This document shows, one piece after another, positions 1-5,013 of a stretch of 6,806 nt of DNA. Source of the DNA: an uncultured Candidatus Methylacidiphilales bacterium (GTDB lineage: Bacteria > Verrucomicrobiota > Verrucomicrobiia > Methylacidiphilales > CALFVM01). Below the pieces are notes generated by a model. It saw nothing but the letters and a program-made list of their open reading frames with translations. It searched no databases and was not told the origin of the DNA. The DNA is taken from contig CALFVM010000238.1 in the NCBI GenBank assembly GCA_937928665.1, positions 1 to 6,806 on the forward strand. Direction: 5' to 3'. The translations under genes and the position numbers were made by a program. Position 1 is the stretch's first letter. Each line of letters opens with the position of its first letter.

Positions 1-780
1 CGGCCCGTCGAACGTTTTGGAAAGCGTCGCCAGGGTGATGTCCACATTGGTGGTCTGAAACGCAGGGTTCCCAACGATACTTGGATCAGCCGTTGGGTTA
101 TCCAGCGGATCGAAGCCAAACCGGAACCCGCCCCAGGCGGAAATGGGAAGGGGCACGCCCACATCCGCCATGTCACTAAGTTGAAGCGAAAAGGTAATAT
201 CCGCCGCAGGCTGATCCGGGGTGAAGGAGCCAAAGGGCAGTTCAATCACCAGCAACTGATCGCCGTTGGTGAAGCTCCCGTTCAACAACGCAAAATACGG
301 GCTCGTGACGTCGGTCGTTGAAATGTAAATGGCGTTCCCAGCCGCATCCACGGCGTAGGGGTGGAGGACCCCAAACCCGTCATTGGCCAGGTCATTCAGC
401 GTGAGCAGGGTATAGGTGACCGGCACGCCGAGATACGTCGGCGGGTTGAGCAGGGTGAGCCCGTCAAACGCATCGATCGGATCGACGCCGGGCGCCACTC
501 CGTCGGCTCCTGTCCGGTTGATGGCCACGTCGATCCACGGACCGTAGCCAGTGTCGGAGTTCGGTCCCACGATCGGCTGGTTATCGAACGAGACGGTGAC
601 TTGAACCGTCTCCCCAATCCCAACCGATCCCGGCGCATCAATGGTCACCACTGGCACCGCATCAAACAGAATCCGATCCTCGAGCGTCTCGGTCACCAAT
701 CGCCGCCGCAAGGTCGCGGGACGCGGACTCCGCTTGGGCATTCCCCACCATTTCTCTCGAGACATTCGTCGCTTACTCAT
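1..780 (-). CDS. N-terminal part of a large surface/adhesin-type protein (cut by left edge)
   Basis: An open frame of 260 codons runs from the ATG at 778-780 leftward to the window edge without a stop. The protein starts with a strongly basic stretch (residues 2-28, many Arg/Lys) followed by TLEDRILFDAVP at 32-43. This matches the LE-x-R-x-LFDA motif found near the N-terminus of very large secreted or surface repeat proteins of Planctomycetes, Verrucomicrobia and some Proteobacteria. Residues 45-68 (VVTIDAP...VTVSFDN) and about 175-260 (LPFGSFTPDQP, GGFRFGFDPLDNP) look like beta-rich extracellular repeat-type domains; the Asp/Gly/Pro/Thr-rich composition fits. No classical hydrophobic signal peptide is visible, which is usual for proteins with this motif. 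The upstream in-frame stop lies at about 877-879 and this is the first ATG after it; only a weak AAGG lies upstream, inside a hairpin loop. The specific role (adhesion, matrix) is inferred. The full length is unknown and probably much greater. Confidence 0.8.
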   Translation of the reverse strand, partial: MSKRRMSREKWWGMPKRSPRPATLRRRLVTETLEDRILFDAVPVVTIDAPGSVGIGETVQVTVSFDNQPIVGPNSDTGYGPWIDVAINRTGADGVAPGVDPIDAFDGLTLLNPPTYLGVPVTYTLLTLNDLANDGFGVLHPYAVDAAGNAIYISTTDVTSPYFALLNGSFTNGDQLLVIELPFGSFTPDQPAADITFSLQLSDMADVGVPLPISAWGGFRFGFDPLDNPTADPSIVGNPAFQTTNVDITLATLSKTFDGP

Positions 781-806
781 CAGATTTACCTTACCGAGAA
801 ATCTGA
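780..806 (-). promoter_or_regulatory. Perfect 8-bp hairpin over the start site of the surface-protein gene
   Basis: TCAGATTT (plus 780-787) and AAATCTGA (799-806) are exact reverse complements separated by 11 nt. In the mRNA the stem ends on the A of the ATG start codon, and the only Shine-Dalgarno-like bases (AAGG, within GGTAAGGT) lie in the loop. This is seen directly. A role in controlling or presenting the ribosome-binding site is inference, and the stem is A/U-rich and so only moderately stable. Confidence 0.45.
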
Positions 807-1009
807 GCCACCTAAGCAGATTCTTATGAATCAACCGGAATAGACAACCAAAACACTGGGTTCGAACGGCTGGATCCTAGAAGATTCGAAGATTCAGTAA
901 ATTCCACAAAATTAAAATGAGCCACCCCAGCTATAGACTCCATATCCAACTCCAACGCGCTCGTGTCGTTAGCCCTTCTCCCCCCCCTTCAACCGCGCCA
1001 ATCAAATGG
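807..1009. other. Non-coding, relatively AT-rich gap between infA and the surface-protein gene
   Basis: No credible reading frame fills this stretch; the plus-strand frame that opens at 917 is antisense noise over infA. The part from about 780 to 960 is noticeably richer in A/T than the flanking genes. It must hold the surface-gene promoter unless that gene is read through from infA. I see only a poor candidate (TTGGTT, 17 nt, CATAAG on the minus strand, about 815-845). No terminator with a U-run follows infA. A run of eight C occurs at 980-987. Confidence 0.5.
880..895. repeat. Two tandem copies of GAAGATTC
   Basis: GAAGATTC occurs twice head to tail (880-887 and 888-895), about 100 nt upstream of the surface-protein start. 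It could be a binding site pair or chance; nothing else supports a function. Confidence 0.4.
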
Positions 1010-1264
1010 CTATCGTCGTCGCGGTGTCGCTCCGGCAGGAGGCGGATTCGGGTTAGCCCGGAAGGTAATCCGAGCCTTGCTCAGATCATAAGGAGACATT
1101 TCCATTTTCACACGGTCACCCACCGCCAGGCGGATAAAGTGTTTACGCATTTTCCCGGAAATGTGCGCCAGAACTTCATGCCCGTTATCGAGCTCCACTC
1201 GGAACATGGTGCCCTTCATGACGGCTTTTACCGTTCCTTCGACTTCCATTACATCACCGGCCAC
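1010..1264 (-). CDS. infA: Translation initiation factor IF-1
   Basis: IF-1 is a small OB-fold protein that binds the A site of the 30S subunit and assists IF-2 and IF-3 in start-codon selection. The 84-residue product carries the family core nearly intact: MEVEGTV at 6-12, GTMFRVELDNGHEVLAHISG at about 18-37, KMRKHFIRL, GDRVKMEMSPYDLSKARITFR. The start is GTG at 1262-1264: GAGGA sits 9 nt upstream (1274-1278), an in-frame TGA lies two codons before it, and MAGDVMEVEG aligns with the usual MAKEDVIEVEG start; the in-frame ATG at 1249 would remove conserved residues. The usual length is about 72 residues. The extra C-terminal NPNPPPAGATPRRR is a Pro/Arg-rich tail past the OB fold. The gene stands alone rather than among ribosomal protein genes. 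Confidence 0.97.
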   Translation of the reverse strand: MAGDVMEVEGTVKAVMKGTMFRVELDNGHEVLAHISGKMRKHFIRLAVGDRVKMEMSPYDLSKARITFRANPNPPPAGATPRRR

Positions 1265-1300
1265 AGATCAGAGTCCTCATTTAGATTTTTCGAGCCCCGG

Positions 1301-1330
1301 ACATTAGCAGGGAGAAACACGTTTGGCCAA
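1301..1330 (-). promoter_or_regulatory. Candidate sigma-70-type extended -10 promoter of infA
   Basis: On the minus strand TTGGCC (1325-1330) is followed after 18 nt by TAATGT (1301-1306), directly preceded by TGC, giving an extended -10 (TGnTAATGT). Transcription would start near 1294, leaving a leader of about 30 nt that includes the GAGGA ribosome-binding site. The same TTGGCC...TCCCTGCTAA arrangement stands upstream of uvrB. Predicted only. Confidence 0.45.
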
Positions 1331-1363
1331 TGGAAAGTTTCTTCACGACGTGGAAGCCCAAAC

Positions 1364-3127
1364 TTACGCCGGCCGAAACTCAAGCCGGAACGTCGACCCC
1401 TCGCCCAAACGGCTGCAGCAGGTGACCCGGCCATCCACCTTGACCATGATTTGGTGCACGAGGTAAAGGCCCAATCCGCTCGACCCTTCCCCAGCCGTCG
1501 GACGGGATGAGAGTCGCTCAAACTTGCGAAAAAGACGGGCTTGGTCTGCCGGAGAAAGTCCGACACCGCGGTCCGAAACGTCCACGGTGATCCGGTCCTC
1601 TTTCACCGTAAGCCTGACGCTGACGCGGGCCGTCAGCGGGCTGAACTTGATGGCATTGGACAAGATATTCCCAACGGCCGAAAGAACCCATTTTTCCCCG
1701 CCCCATACCGGAAACCGCCCGGCGGGAATGTCACAATCAATGATGATCTTTTTTCGTAAAGCCGCGTGCTGAAGATAAGCCACGGCCCGCCGGGTGATGT
1801 CGGCCAGATCACAGGTGCTCGCGGCTAGATCGGCCCGGGATTCCAGCTCACTCAAGTGAAGGAGGCTATTGACCTGATCGAGCATGCCGAGGGCACTGAC
1901 ATGAATATCGGACACGATCGCCCTCTGTTCCGCCGGAGGCGTTTCCACGGCCAGAAGGCTTTCCGAAAGCCCGATGACCGCATTGAGCGGATTTTTTAAA
2001 TCATGCACGACCACGCCAATAAAGTCGTCTTTCTCCCGATGAAGCGCATCCAGTTTCGCGTTGGCCGCCGCAAGCTCCGCGGCCTGATGCTCCATCTGGG
2101 TTTTCTGTTCCATTAACTGAACGTTGCGGGATTCCAACCGCCGCTGGTAGCGTAGAACGGTGTAGCGGATAATCCCGAGGACCAGCAGGGAAATGACAAG
2201 GCAGACAATCAGGTTAAGGCTGAAGCTCCTGACCAGAATCGCCCGGGTCCGGTCGGAAGCCTGCTCCACCACCAGGATCCAATCCAGCTCCGGAATGTAG
2301 CGGTAATTGGCGAGGCTCCCACTCCGGCTGACCGCGCTGACCGCTTCAGGCAATCCCCCTTCCTTTAAACGACTGAGGATGCGGCCAAAACCTTCCTCCG
2401 GCCGATGATCCGCCAACGCGCCATCCGTTTCATCGGGCTCCAGGCTGTGGAGCACCAGATTCCCGTCCCGATCATAAAAATAAATATCCCGATTAAACCG
2501 TGAACGATAATCCCGCATCAGCTCCTTCACCGCATTCACCGTCAAACCCACCCCGGTAGCTCCAAGAAATTGATCGTCCGCTCCCAGAATCCGATAGTTG
2601 ATAAAAATGGTCATCGCGTCCCGATTGGCCATGTCCGGATCCACATTGATCTCGTAGTCCGTTTCCATTTTTCTCACCCGGAAGAACCAGGCGTCCGCAG
2701 GCTCTTCTTCCCGGATAGTTTTGAGGACGCCCGTGGAGTGGTAGTACTTCCGAGTCGCCTCGGAGACAAGAAAGCTGGTGATCATCCCGTAGCGATCCTG
2801 AATCTGGCCCAGGTATCGGACAATCCGGGCGGGATCCCGCTCTCCATCTTTGAGCCACTCCCTGACGAAAGTGTCGTTTGCCATCAGGGAAGAAATCAGG
2901 ATCGGCTCAAAGAGATCTCTCTGGATTTCCGAGTAAATGTTGTCACTGGATAACGGCAGCTCCGCCTCCAGGATGCTCTGTCGAATTGATTGCCGGGAGA
3001 CCAGGTAGCTGATGGCCGAGGTCAGAAAAAAGCCGCCGAAAAGCAGCAATCCCAACCGGAAAAGCATCCCCCGGCGATGCAACGGGGCGATCTCAGAGTC
3101 GCGGCCAGGCATGGAAGAGTTCGCCAC
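1364..3127 (-). CDS. Membrane sensor histidine kinase with double-Cache-like sensor region
   Basis: A 587-residue orphan two-component kinase; no response regulator is present in the window. Order: basic N-terminus; membrane segment at about 22-43 (LFRLGLLLFGGFFLTSAIS); periplasmic sensor region at about 45-298 with dCache-like features (YYHSTGVLKTI, WFFRVRK, YEINVD, MTIFINYRI, LGATGVGL, then LDWILVVEQ); second membrane segment at about 302-322; charged/Gln-rich coiled coil at 325-366; HisKA domain with H-box DFIGVVVHDLKNPLNAVIG and phospho-acceptor His375; HATPase domain with N-box GNILSNAIKF (486-495), G1 DRGVGL (519-524), F-box LFRKFERL and G2 GSSGLGLYLV (548-557). All key catalytic motifs are intact. 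The start is uncertain: GTG at 3127 or ATG at 3112, neither with a good Shine-Dalgarno. It lies 30 nt after the YqjK-like gene and in the same frame, so it is probably co-transcribed. The ligand and partner regulator are unknown. Confidence 0.93.
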   Translation of the reverse strand: MANSSMPGRDSEIAPLHRRGMLFRLGLLLFGGFFLTSAISYLVSRQSIRQSILEAELPLSSDNIYSEIQRDLFEPILISSLMANDTFVREWLKDGERDPARIVRYLGQIQDRYGMITSFLVSEATRKYYHSTGVLKTIREEEPADAWFFRVRKMETDYEINVDPDMANRDAMTIFINYRILGADDQFLGATGVGLTVNAVKELMRDYRSRFNRDIYFYDRDGNLVLHSLEPDETDGALADHRPEEGFGRILSRLKEGGLPEAVSAVSRSGSLANYRYIPELDWILVVEQASDRTRAILVRSFSLNLIVCLVISLLVLGIIRYTVLRYQRRLESRNVQLMEQKTQMEHQAAELAAANAKLDALHREKDDFIGVVVHDLKNPLNAVIGLSESLLAVETPPAEQRAIVSDIHVSALGMLDQVNSLLHLSELESRADLAASTCDLADITRRAVAYLQHAALRKKIIIDCDIPAGRFPVWGGEKWVLSAVGNILSNAIKFSPLTARVSVRLTVKEDRITVDVSDRGVGLSPADQARLFRKFERLSSRPTAGEGSSGLGLYLVHQIMVKVDGRVTCCSRLGEGSTFRLEFRPA

Positions 3128-3157
3128 GTTCGGGCACTTTCGCCCAAACTTCCGGCG

Positions 3158-3499
3158 TCAGTTGGCCGATGCAATGGCCCGGCGGGTTTGCACCCGCTTC
3201 CAAAAAGCCCATCCCTCTCGCACCAGCTTCCAGCCGATCAGAGCTATTTTGCCGATCCGCACTAGCCTTGGTGGTGCCAACCCGGCGGATTTGGCAGCGA
3301 AGAGTCCCACTAGGGCCGGTGTCACCGCCGAAAGCCTCGGCCCGACAAAGGCCACGCCATCCGCCAGCAAATTGACCCACCGAGTCGCCTCCCGGAACGA
3401 CTCGGCTTCGATGGCCAAACTAACCCGATCCGACGCACACCGCAGCATGAGTTCGCGCTTCTCGTCTCTCAGACGGATCACTTGCCGAGTTTTAAACAT
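3158..3499 (-). CDS. YqjK-like small membrane-associated protein
   Basis: 113 residues. The N-terminal third is highly charged and helical (RLRDEKRELMLRCASDR, then AESFREATRW). A moderately hydrophobic stretch follows at about 42-72, and another at 79-92 (VRIGKIALIGWKLV) just before a basic C-terminus (FWKRVQTRR). This layout, a short charged helix followed by weak hydrophobic segments, resembles E. coli YqjK, and the gene follows a yqjE-like gene as yqjK does in E. coli. Sequence similarity is too weak by eye for certainty. The ATG at 3497-3499 overlaps the end of yqjE by 22 nt in another frame, with GGAAAG 7 nt upstream, which suggests translational coupling. No biochemical function is established for this family. 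Confidence 0.75.
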   Translation of the reverse strand: MFKTRQVIRLRDEKRELMLRCASDRVSLAIEAESFREATRWVNLLADGVAFVGPRLSAVTPALVGLFAAKSAGLAPPRLVRIGKIALIGWKLVREGWAFWKRVQTRRAIASAN

Positions 3500-3852
3500 T
3501 CCCGATCTTTCCGCAGCTGGTTCAGTGTCTCCTCAAACGGCATGTGCCCCGCCTCAATCATGGCCTTGGCCCTCAGTCCCGCCCAGACCGCACTCCCCAG
3601 ATAAAGAACGGTGAAGACGACGAGAAACACCGCCCGCAGCACCTCGTGATCCCAAACCAGCAACATCAACGTGAACGTCCCCACGACCAGGCCGATACCT
3701 GCAAAAAAAATCGCCGCAGCCACCAGCAACAGCAACTGAATGACCCGAAGCACCTCTTCCCGGACTTCAACCGAAAAAAGGTCCAATCGGTTTAAAACCG
3801 CGCCGAGGAGACGGTCCAGCAACCGTTTTCCGGAATCCACCACGTTGAGCAT
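3478..3852 (-). CDS. yqjE: YqjE-like inner-membrane protein (phage-holin-like superfamily, putative actinobacterial holin-X type)
   Basis: 124 residues with two strong membrane segments at about 38-66 (VIQLLLLVAAAIFFAGIGLV and onward) and 71-93, joined by a short WDHEVLR turn. An amphipathic N-terminal helix (LLDRLLGAVLNRLDLFSVEVREE) precedes them. The C-terminal PFEETLNQLRKDRECL matches the PF-x-x-TL-x-x-L-x-KDR-x-x-L ending typical of YqjE-family proteins. The ATG at 3850-3852 begins 11 nt after the yqjD-like stop; no good Shine-Dalgarno is seen, so coupling to the gene before it is likely. It sits between yqjD-like and yqjK-like genes as in E. coli. The family is called holin-like on sequence grounds only; here it is a chromosomal envelope gene, not part of a prophage. 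Confidence 0.9.
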   Translation of the reverse strand: MLNVVDSGKRLLDRLLGAVLNRLDLFSVEVREEVLRVIQLLLLVAAAIFFAGIGLVVGTFTLMLLVWDHEVLRAVFLVVFTVLYLGSAVWAGLRAKAMIEAGHMPFEETLNQLRKDRECLKLGK

Positions 3853-3863
3853 GGCGGGGAAAG

Positions 3864-4172
3864 TTATCTGCGGTTGACCAAAATCCCGATCAGAAGTCCG
3901 ACCCCAAAAGCCACGCCCAGTGCCTCATAGGGATGTTCCCGGATGACCCGGTCGGTTTCCTTGGCCCCCGCGACAGCTTTCTCGCGCAGGATCGAATCCG
4001 CATCCTTGAGTTGAACCTTGGCCTCCTCAAGTTTGTCGTTCAGTTTCGCGCGGGCTTCCTTGGCCCGCTCCGACAAATCGTCGGCCGTGACCCGGAGCAG
4101 GGCTTCGGCATCCGCAATGACTTCTTTAAAATCGGCAACCAGCTTGTTTTTGATTTCGGCAGTTTCGGCCAT
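3864..4172 (-). CDS. yqjD: DUF883 family protein, YqjD/ElaB-like membrane-anchored ribosome-associated protein
   Basis: 102 residues. Residues 1-78 form a long, highly charged, Ala-rich helix (KNKLVADFKEVIADAEALL, AKEARAKLNDKLEEAKVQL) ending in the family signature REHPYEALGVAFGVGLLIGI at 78-97, a single C-terminal membrane anchor closed by NRR. E. coli YqjD, ElaB and YgaM have this tail-anchored architecture and were reported to bind ribosomes at the inner membrane in stationary phase; the same role here is inference. The ATG at 4170-4172 has an excellent AAGGAG 5 nt upstream (4178-4183), the best ribosome-binding site in the window. It is the first gene of the yqjD-yqjE-yqjK-kinase unit. 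Confidence 0.93.
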   Translation of the reverse strand: MAETAEIKNKLVADFKEVIADAEALLRVTADDLSERAKEARAKLNDKLEEAKVQLKDADSILREKAVAGAKETDRVIREHPYEALGVAFGVGLLIGILVNRR

Positions 4173-4198
4173 GGGTTCTCCTTTTGAGGTTTGACCAG

Positions 4199-4228
4199 AG
4201 ACTAGCCCGCCCCCGCCCCGGGAAGCAA
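4199..4228 (-). promoter_or_regulatory. Candidate promoter of the yqjD-yqjE-yqjK-kinase unit
   Basis: On the minus strand TTGCTT (4223-4228), 18 nt, then TAGTCT (4199-4204). Transcription would begin near 4192 and keep the strong AAGGAG site of the yqjD-like gene in a leader of about 20 nt. The match is weak and the spacer very G/C-rich, so this is only a suggestion. Confidence 0.25.
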
Positions 4229-4265
4229 CCGGGAATTACACCACACCCAGGATTGCAACCCGCCC

Positions 4266-4289
4266 GGGGAAACACCCCCCCGTTTCTCC
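4266..4289 (-). terminator. Weak hairpin immediately after the lytic transglycosylase stop codon
   Basis: GAAAC (plus 4269-4273) pairs with GTTTC (4282-4286), and two further G-C pairs lie outside one mismatch; the loop is mostly C on the plus strand (G in the RNA). No U-run follows, so this is not a standard intrinsic terminator. It may mark the 3' end of the transglycosylase mRNA or be chance. Confidence 0.22.
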
Positions 4290-4922
4290 TCACATCCCCA
4301 TCCGCCACCGCCAGTACTTCGTTTCGATTTTATTCCAGAGAAACTCCCAAATCCCCTCATCCGGCCGATCCTGGTAATGCGCGTGTTGGCCCGTAATCGC
4401 CCGGATGTAAGCCCGCGTAGTCGGGAAGTCCATCTGCTCCAGAAAATCATCGGCCCGCAACTCGGTCAGCGGTTCCGCCCAACGCCTCGCATGACGGCGC
4501 CCCGCGTTGTATTCGGCCAGTGCAAACACCACGGGCTCGTCACTCTCCGGCCACCGCCGAATCGCTCGGCTCAAATACCAAGACCCCGCCGTGATGTTCG
4601 TTCGCGGATCAAACAAATCGGTCGGGCGGAAGTTCTCAATTCGATTGGCATCCGCCCAATCCTGACCCGCTCCGGCCGTGACCTGCATCAGCCCGCGCTC
4701 CTCCGCCCGGCCAACCGCCCGCTCATCAAACCCCGATTCCCGCCAAATCACCGCCCGGATCAAAAGCGGGTCGAGATCAAACTGGGCCGCGGCCTCCGCG
4801 ATCAGCGCATCGTAACGACGGTGCCTCTCATACTCCTCTTTCAGCCACAGGTAGCCCGCCCCGGCCAGACCCATCCCGGCCACCAAAACCAACGCCGCAC
4901 AACCTCGCAACACCCGCATCAT
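4290..4922 (-). CDS. Membrane-anchored lytic transglycosylase, SLT domain
   Basis: Lytic transglycosylases cleave the MurNAc-GlcNAc bond of peptidoglycan with formation of 1,6-anhydroMurNAc. From the ATG at 4920-4922 the product has 210 residues: a hydrophobic signal or anchor segment at about 5-25, then an SLT/Slt70-type catalytic domain. Visible motifs are LIRAVIWRESGFD with probable catalytic Glu62, RGLMQVTAGAG at 76-86, a NITAGSWYL helix at 109-117 and ALAEYNAG at 134-141, the four landmarks of the family. The C-terminus is rich in Trp and basic residues (WEFLWNKIETKYWRWRMGM). The frame extends to an ATG at 5033, but that would overlap uvrB and add 37 uncharacteristic residues before the membrane segment. 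GGAG lies 7 nt before the ATG at 4922; the adjacent ATG at 4919 is an alternative. It is divergent from uvrB. Confidence 0.92.
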   Translation of the reverse strand: MMRVLRGCAALVLVAGMGLAGAGYLWLKEEYERHRRYDALIAEAAAQFDLDPLLIRAVIWRESGFDERAVGRAEERGLMQVTAGAGQDWADANRIENFRPTDLFDPRTNITAGSWYLSRAIRRWPESDEPVVFALAEYNAGRRHARRWAEPLTELRADDFLEQMDFPTTRAYIRAITGQHAHYQDRPDEGIWEFLWNKIETKYWRWRMGM

Positions 4923-4976
4923 GTCCTGACTCCAAATCTCGACCCCAGAGCCGGGCCGGTCAAGACACGAACCTGT

Positions 4977-5005
4977 TTGGCCACCCCGCCGATCCCTGCT
5001 AACCT
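4977..5005 (+). promoter_or_regulatory. Candidate extended -10 promoter of uvrB, giving a nearly leaderless mRNA
   Basis: TTGGCC (4977-4982), 17 nt, TAACCT (5000-5005) preceded by TGC, forming an extended -10. The expected start of transcription (about 5011-5014) falls on or just before the uvrB ATG at 5014, and no Shine-Dalgarno precedes that ATG. It lies in the 91-bp divergent region 4923-5013. On the opposite strand TTGACC (4958-4963) is a fair -35 for the transglycosylase, but its paired -10 is poor. Confidence 0.4.
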
Positions 5006-5013
5006 CCTCTACC

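Noticed and set aside
361..843. Plus-strand frame of 160 codons
   Set aside because: Lies opposite the surface-protein frame, which carries a recognisable motif and domain-like sequence; the plus product looks random.
858..867. GGGTTCGAAC resembling a tRNA T-loop
   Set aside because: The flanking bases do not form a T stem on either strand and no D arm, anticodon arm or acceptor stem is present.
1321..1363. GTTTGG/CCAAAC inverted repeat after the kinase stop as a terminator
   Set aside because: The 31-nt loop is long, there is no U-run, and the repeat overlaps the better infA -35 element.
917..1510. Plus-strand frame of 197 codons
   Set aside because: Overlaps infA and the conserved ATPase end of the kinase on the other strand; no motif.
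3478..3852. Prophage origin suggested by the holin-like family name of the YqjE-like gene
   Set aside because: No other phage genes are nearby; its neighbours are the chromosomal yqjD- and yqjK-like genes.
4897..4922. Lipobox at LRGC near the transglycosylase start
   Set aside because: The Cys is at residue 8, before the hydrophobic segment, too early for a lipoprotein signal peptide.
4968..4979. CGAAC-CT-GTTTG dyad upstream of uvrB as a LexA (SOS) box
   Set aside because: Spacing is 2 nt rather than the 4 of the Gram-positive box and one arm is imperfect; it matches no LexA motif I can name for this lineage.
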